A DNA stretch of 15,567 nucleotides from NCBI GenBank assembly GCA_036568605.1, contig DATCSE010000590.1, positions 1 to 15,567 on the forward strand. Reading direction: 5' to 3'. Numbering within the stretch: the stretch's first letter is position 1; every line of letters starts with the position of its first letter. The notes under the pieces were generated by a model that saw only the letters and a program-made list of their open reading frames with translations, had not been told where the DNA came from and did not search any database. The stretch comes from DATCSE01 sp036568605 (GTDB taxonomy: Bacteria; Pseudomonadota; Gammaproteobacteria; Burkholderiales; Burkholderiaceae_C). The translations under genes were made by a program, and so were the position numbers. Positions 12,876 to 15,567 of the stretch are shown one piece after another.

Positions 12876-13685
12876 ATGACGCAGCAGGAGTTCCGCCGGA
12901 CCGGTGATTTGAAGAGCATCGGCAGCTATCCGGTGTGGTTGCAGCGAGTGGTTCGCGAAACCAACGTCGACAAACAACGCGTCGTCGAGCATGAGCTGTT
13001 CGCGCTGATGCGCGATGCACGCCTGCCGCTGCCGGCGATGCAGCGCTTCCTGACCGGCGTGTGGCCGACGATCGAGCAGTTCCCGCGCTTCATGTCGATG
13101 AACTTGAAGAAGGCGGGCTACGGCGAGAGCGTCGGCGAGGACATGGCGCGCCGCTACCTGATCCACAACATCCGCGTCGAGCAGAAGCACGCCGACCACT
13201 GGGTCGAATGGGCCAAGTCGGCCGGGCTCACGGTGCAGGACCTCAAGCGCGGCGCCGACATCGAAGGCCTGCAGGCGCTGGCGCACTGGTGCTGGTATGT
13301 CTGCGACCAGGCGAGCCTCGCCGTCGCGGTCGCGGCGACGAACTACGCGGTCGAAGGCGCCACCGGCGAATGGGCCTGCCTGGTCTGCTCGCAGGACACG
13401 TACGCGCGCTCGATCCCCGAGGAGATCCGCGCCCCCGCGATGCGCTGGCTGAAGCTGCACGCCGAATACGACGACACGCATCCGTGGGAAGCGCTGGACA
13501 TCGTCGCGACGCTGCTCGGGCACGCCCCCAGCCAGGAGCAGATCGCGCAGGTGCGCCAGGCGATCCGCTCGAGCTTCATCTACATGGAGATGGCGCTGGA
13601 CAATGCGATGCTGGCCGCACTGCACGGCGCGTTCGACGAGACCGCGTCGAACGCCGCGACGATGGGTGCGCTGAACGCGGCTTGA
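12876..13685 (+). CDS. UndA-like haem-oxygenase-fold non-haem iron oxidase (TenA/PqqC superfamily)
   Basis: The 269-residue protein is all-helical in character with no signal peptide or membrane segment. It carries a full metal-ligand set of haem-oxygenase-like oxidases: E102 and H105 (VEQKH), E160 (AVEGATGEW), and H195, D199, H202 in the HxxxDxxH motif of LHAEYDDTHPWEAL. Spacing and surrounding motifs (RVVEHELF, GEDMARRYLIHNIRVE, AATNYAVEGATGEW, HAEYDDTHPWEALDI) closely match my memory of UndA, which oxidatively decarboxylates medium-chain fatty acids such as lauric acid to 1-alkenes. Such genes are often annotated 'TenA family' or 'iron-containing redox enzyme'; thiaminase or transcription-factor roles are unlikely given the metal site. 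The start at 12876 is backed by a good ribosome binding site. The gene stands alone: 153 bases after the kinase and tail-to-tail with the dehydrogenase gene 21 bases on. Superfamily is confident; the alkene-forming activity and substrate are inference. Confidence 0.88.
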   Translation: MTQQEFRRTGDLKSIGSYPVWLQRVVRETNVDKQRVVEHELFALMRDARLPLPAMQRFLTGVWPTIEQFPRFMSMNLKKAGYGESVGEDMARRYLIHNIRVEQKHADHWVEWAKSAGLTVQDLKRGADIEGLQALAHWCWYVCDQASLAVAVAATNYAVEGATGEWACLVCSQDTYARSIPEEIRAPAMRWLKLHAEYDDTHPWEALDIVATLLGHAPSQEQIAQVRQAIRSSFIYMEMALDNAMLAALHGAFDETASNAATMGALNAA

Positions 13686-13706
13686 GCTTGCGTCGCGGTG
13701 CGGTAA

Positions 13707-14771
13707 TCAGATCAACGCTGCGATCGCGCTCCCGAGTTCGCCAGTACTAGCCGTGCCGCCGAGATCGCGCGTGCGCGGGCCTTCACGCAGCACGGTCTCG
13801 ATCGCGTTGACGATGGCGTCGTGCGCGGCGCGCTCGCCGAGGAACTCGAGCATCAGCGCACCCGACCAGATCATCGCGATCGGGTTGGCGATGTTCTGAC
13901 CGTAGATGTCCGGCGCCGAGCCGTGCACCGGCTCGAACAGCGATGGGAACTTGCGCTCGGGGTTCAGGTTCGCCGACGGCGCCAGCCCTATCGTCCCCGT
14001 GGTCGCCGGGCCCAGGTCCGACAGGATGTCGCCGAACAGGTTGGTCGCGACCACCACGTCGAAGCGGTTGGGCTGCAGCACGAAGCGCGCCGACAGGATG
14101 TCGATGTGCTGCTTGTCGTGGCCCACGTCCGGGTACTCGCTCGCGATCGCGTCGGCACGCCCGTCCCACCACGGCATGCTGACCGCGATCCCGTTGCTCT
14201 TGGTGGCCACCGTCACGTGCTTGCGCGCTCGCGCACGCGCCAGCTCGAACGCGTAGCGCAGCACCCGGTCGGCGCCGTGCTTCGAGAAGATCGCCTCCTG
14301 CACGACGAACTCGCGCTCGGTGCCCGGGTACATCACGCCGCCCAGCGAGGTGTACTCGCCTTCGGTGTTCTCGCGCACGACGAAGTAGTCGATGTCGCCG
14401 GGTTTTCTTCCGGCCAGCGGGCACGGCACGCCTTCGAACAAGCGCACGGGCCGCAGGTTCACGTATTGGTCGAACTCGCGGCGGAACTTCAGCAGCGAGC
14501 CCCACAGCGAGACGTGGTCCGGCACCGCGGCCGGCCAGCCGACCGCGCCGAACAGCAGCGCGTCCATGCCCTGCAGTCGGGTCTTCCAGTCGTCCGGCAT
14601 CATCTGGCCGTGCTGCGCGTAGTAGTCGCAGCTGGCCCATTCGATGGGCGTGGCCTGCAGCGTGAAGCCGAAGCGGCGTTCCGCCGCCTTCAGCACGCGC
14701 AGTGCCTCCGGCATCACTTCCTTGCCGATGCCGTCGCCGGGGATCACGGCGATCTTGTGGGTCTTGCTCAT
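13707..14771 (-). CDS. ttuC: Tartrate dehydrogenase / D-malate-type decarboxylating dehydrogenase (IMDH family)
   Basis: A 354-residue NAD-dependent beta-decarboxylating dehydrogenase of the isopropylmalate/isocitrate family. The signature PDHVSLWGSLLKFRREFDQYVNLRPVRLFEGVPCPL (84-118) is that of the tartrate dehydrogenase/decarboxylase (TtuC) and D-malate dehydrogenase (DmlA) subgroup rather than LeuB. Substrate-binding arginines R97, R107 and R133, catalytic Y140 and K191 (ATKSNG), and metal-binding D224, D248 and D252 (FGDILSDLGP) are all visible. N-terminal IAVIPGDGIGKEV and NAD-site GSAPDIYGQNIANP (284-297) are intact. Likely reactions are oxidation of tartrate or oxidative decarboxylation of D-malate to pyruvate, in the cytoplasm. 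Sequence alone does not separate these two. The ATG at 14771 lacks a clear ribosome binding site. It lies 25 bases after the stop of an HpcH/HpaI aldolase gene on the same strand, so the two are probably co-transcribed. Confidence 0.92.
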   Translation of the reverse strand: MSKTHKIAVIPGDGIGKEVMPEALRVLKAAERRFGFTLQATPIEWASCDYYAQHGQMMPDDWKTRLQGMDALLFGAVGWPAAVPDHVSLWGSLLKFRREFDQYVNLRPVRLFEGVPCPLAGRKPGDIDYFVVRENTEGEYTSLGGVMYPGTEREFVVQEAIFSKHGADRVLRYAFELARARARKHVTVATKSNGIAVSMPWWDGRADAIASEYPDVGHDKQHIDILSARFVLQPNRFDVVVATNLFGDILSDLGPATTGTIGLAPSANLNPERKFPSLFEPVHGSAPDIYGQNIANPIAMIWSGALMLEFLGERAAHDAIVNAIETVLREGPRTRDLGGTASTGELGSAIAALI

Positions 14772-14796
14772 GGGTTCGGTGGGGTGAGTCGAAAGA

Positions 14797-15567
14797 TCAG
14801 TAGGGGCCGGCCATCGGCCCGGCCGCCGGGACGTCGGCCAAGCCGAACTCTTGCGCCAGCTTGCGCGTGGCCTGCGCCAGCAGCGTGACGTCGATGCCGA
14901 CCGCGACGAAGCGCGCGCCCAGCTCGAGATAACGGCGCGCCAGCGCGACGTCGCCTGTCAGCGTGCCGGCGGCCTTGCCGCTGGCCGCGATCCTGCGGAT
15001 GGCATCGTCGATCGCGGCCTGCACCTCGGGATGCCCCGGCCGCCCGCGGAAGCCCATGGACGCCGCGAGATCGGCCGGACCGATGAAGACGCCATCGACG
15101 CCGTCGACCGCGCAGATCGCGTCGAGGTTCGCCGGCGCAGTGGCGCTCTCGGCCTGCACCAGCAGGCAGACCTCGTCGTTGGCCTGGTCCAGGTAGTCGC
15201 GCCGCGCGGCCCAGCGCGATGCACGCGCGACCGCCGCGCCGACACCGCGTATGCCCTCAGGCGGATACCGCGTCGCCGCAACCATCGCGGCCGCCTGCTC
15301 GGCCGTCTCGACCATGGGCACCAGCACCGTCTGCGCGCCGATGTCCAGCGTCTGCTTGATCAGCGCCGCCTCGCCCTGCACCACCCGCACGACCGGATGC
15401 GCGCCATACGCGGCGACCACCTGCAACTGCGCCAGCGTGCTGCGCACGTCGTTGGGCGCATGCTCGCCGTCGATCAGCAGCCACTGGAAACCCGCGGTCG
15501 CGCAGACCTCGGCGGTGTACGGCTGCGCGAGCGAGAGCCACAGGCCCACTTGCGCCTCGCCGCGTGC
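14797..15567 (-). CDS. HpcH/HpaI-family class II aldolase, 5' end missing
   Basis: The 256 visible residues run from the right edge (ARGEAQVGLWLSLAQ) to a TGA at 14797-14799. The frame is still open at the edge, so the start lies outside. Numbering from the first visible residue, the key positions are H36 (LIDGEHAPND), R61 (VVRVVQG), E140 (LVQAESATAP) and D166 (FIGPADLAASMG). Each is exactly nine less than the catalytic histidine, arginine and metal-binding Glu/Asp of E. coli HpaI (H45, R70, E149, D175), so about nine residues are missing. Such enzymes use a divalent metal to cleave 4-hydroxy-2-oxo acids into pyruvate (or a related keto acid) and an aldehyde. Candidates are 4-hydroxy-2-oxoheptanedioate, 2-dehydro-3-deoxyglucarate or 2-keto-3-deoxy-L-rhamnonate aldolase; sequence reading cannot choose. 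The gene precedes ttuC by 25 bases and probably shares its transcript. Confidence 0.92.
   Translation of the reverse strand, partial: ARGEAQVGLWLSLAQPYTAEVCATAGFQWLLIDGEHAPNDVRSTLAQLQVVAAYGAHPVVRVVQGEAALIKQTLDIGAQTVLVPMVETAEQAAAMVAATRYPPEGIRGVGAAVARASRWAARRDYLDQANDEVCLLVQAESATAPANLDAICAVDGVDGVFIGPADLAASMGFRGRPGHPEVQAAIDDAIRRIAASGKAAGTLTGDVALARRYLELGARFVAVGIDVTLLAQATRKLAQEFGLADVPAAGPMAGPY

Noticed and set aside
12876..13685. Thiaminase II (TenA) or a TenA-type transcriptional regulator
   Set aside because: The protein has a full Glu/His/Asp metal-ligand set typical of haem-oxygenase-like oxidases, no DNA-binding domain, and no thiamine gene nearby.
13707..14771. 3-isopropylmalate dehydrogenase (leuB)
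   Set aside because: The SLWGSLLKFRREFDQYVNLRP region is that of the tartrate/D-malate subgroup, and no leuC or leuD is adjacent.

Overview
The window is GC-rich (well above 60 % by eye) and strongly biased to G/C at third codon positions. Gene content and protein style suggest a betaproteobacterium of the Burkholderiales, perhaps the Rubrivivax/Leptothrix/Piscinibacter group. The genus is a guess: there is no rRNA or other taxonomic marker. Coding is dense, and no gene-free stretch exceeds about 195 bases.

Left block, minus strand, 8252 down to 1: glgB, glgE, a treS-maltokinase fusion, and a multi-pass membrane protein cut by the left edge. glgB and glgE overlap by four bases (ATGA). The membrane gene follows treS after 20 bases with a strong ribosome binding site. 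Together the first three genes encode the whole GlgE pathway. TreS interconverts trehalose and maltose, its fused maltokinase makes maltose 1-phosphate, GlgE polymerises that into alpha-1,4-glucan, and GlgB adds alpha-1,6 branches. The glgE-treS gap is the one loose joint. It holds a 97-base imperfect palindrome built from CGCAAAG-type units, probably a dispersed intergenic repeat.

Middle block, plus strand, 8402 to 12722: a GH13 alpha-glucosidase, divergent from glgB across a 149-base gap that should hold both promoters. Seven bases after it comes a membrane-bound hybrid sensor histidine kinase (helical periplasmic domain, two PAS domains, HisKA, HATPase, receiver). The four GH13 enzymes between 650 and 9982 form an alpha-glucan and trehalose locus. 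The kinase may link it to a signal, but no separate output protein is in view.

Right block: a single plus-strand gene (12876 to 13685) encodes a haem-oxygenase-like metal oxidase. It has a full metal-ligand set and resembles UndA, the non-haem iron enzyme that turns medium-chain fatty acids into 1-alkenes. This is the most interesting single gene here. Convergent to it are a tartrate/D-malate-type decarboxylating dehydrogenase and, upstream of that, an HpcH/HpaI-family class II aldolase cut by the right edge. They look like a small operon for organic-acid catabolism.

I found no tRNA, rRNA, CRISPR array, transposase or prophage gene. The GlgE pathway itself is known. The less explained items are the UndA-like oxidase, the alpha-glucosidase/sensor-kinase pair, the membrane gene in the treS operon and the palindromic repeat.
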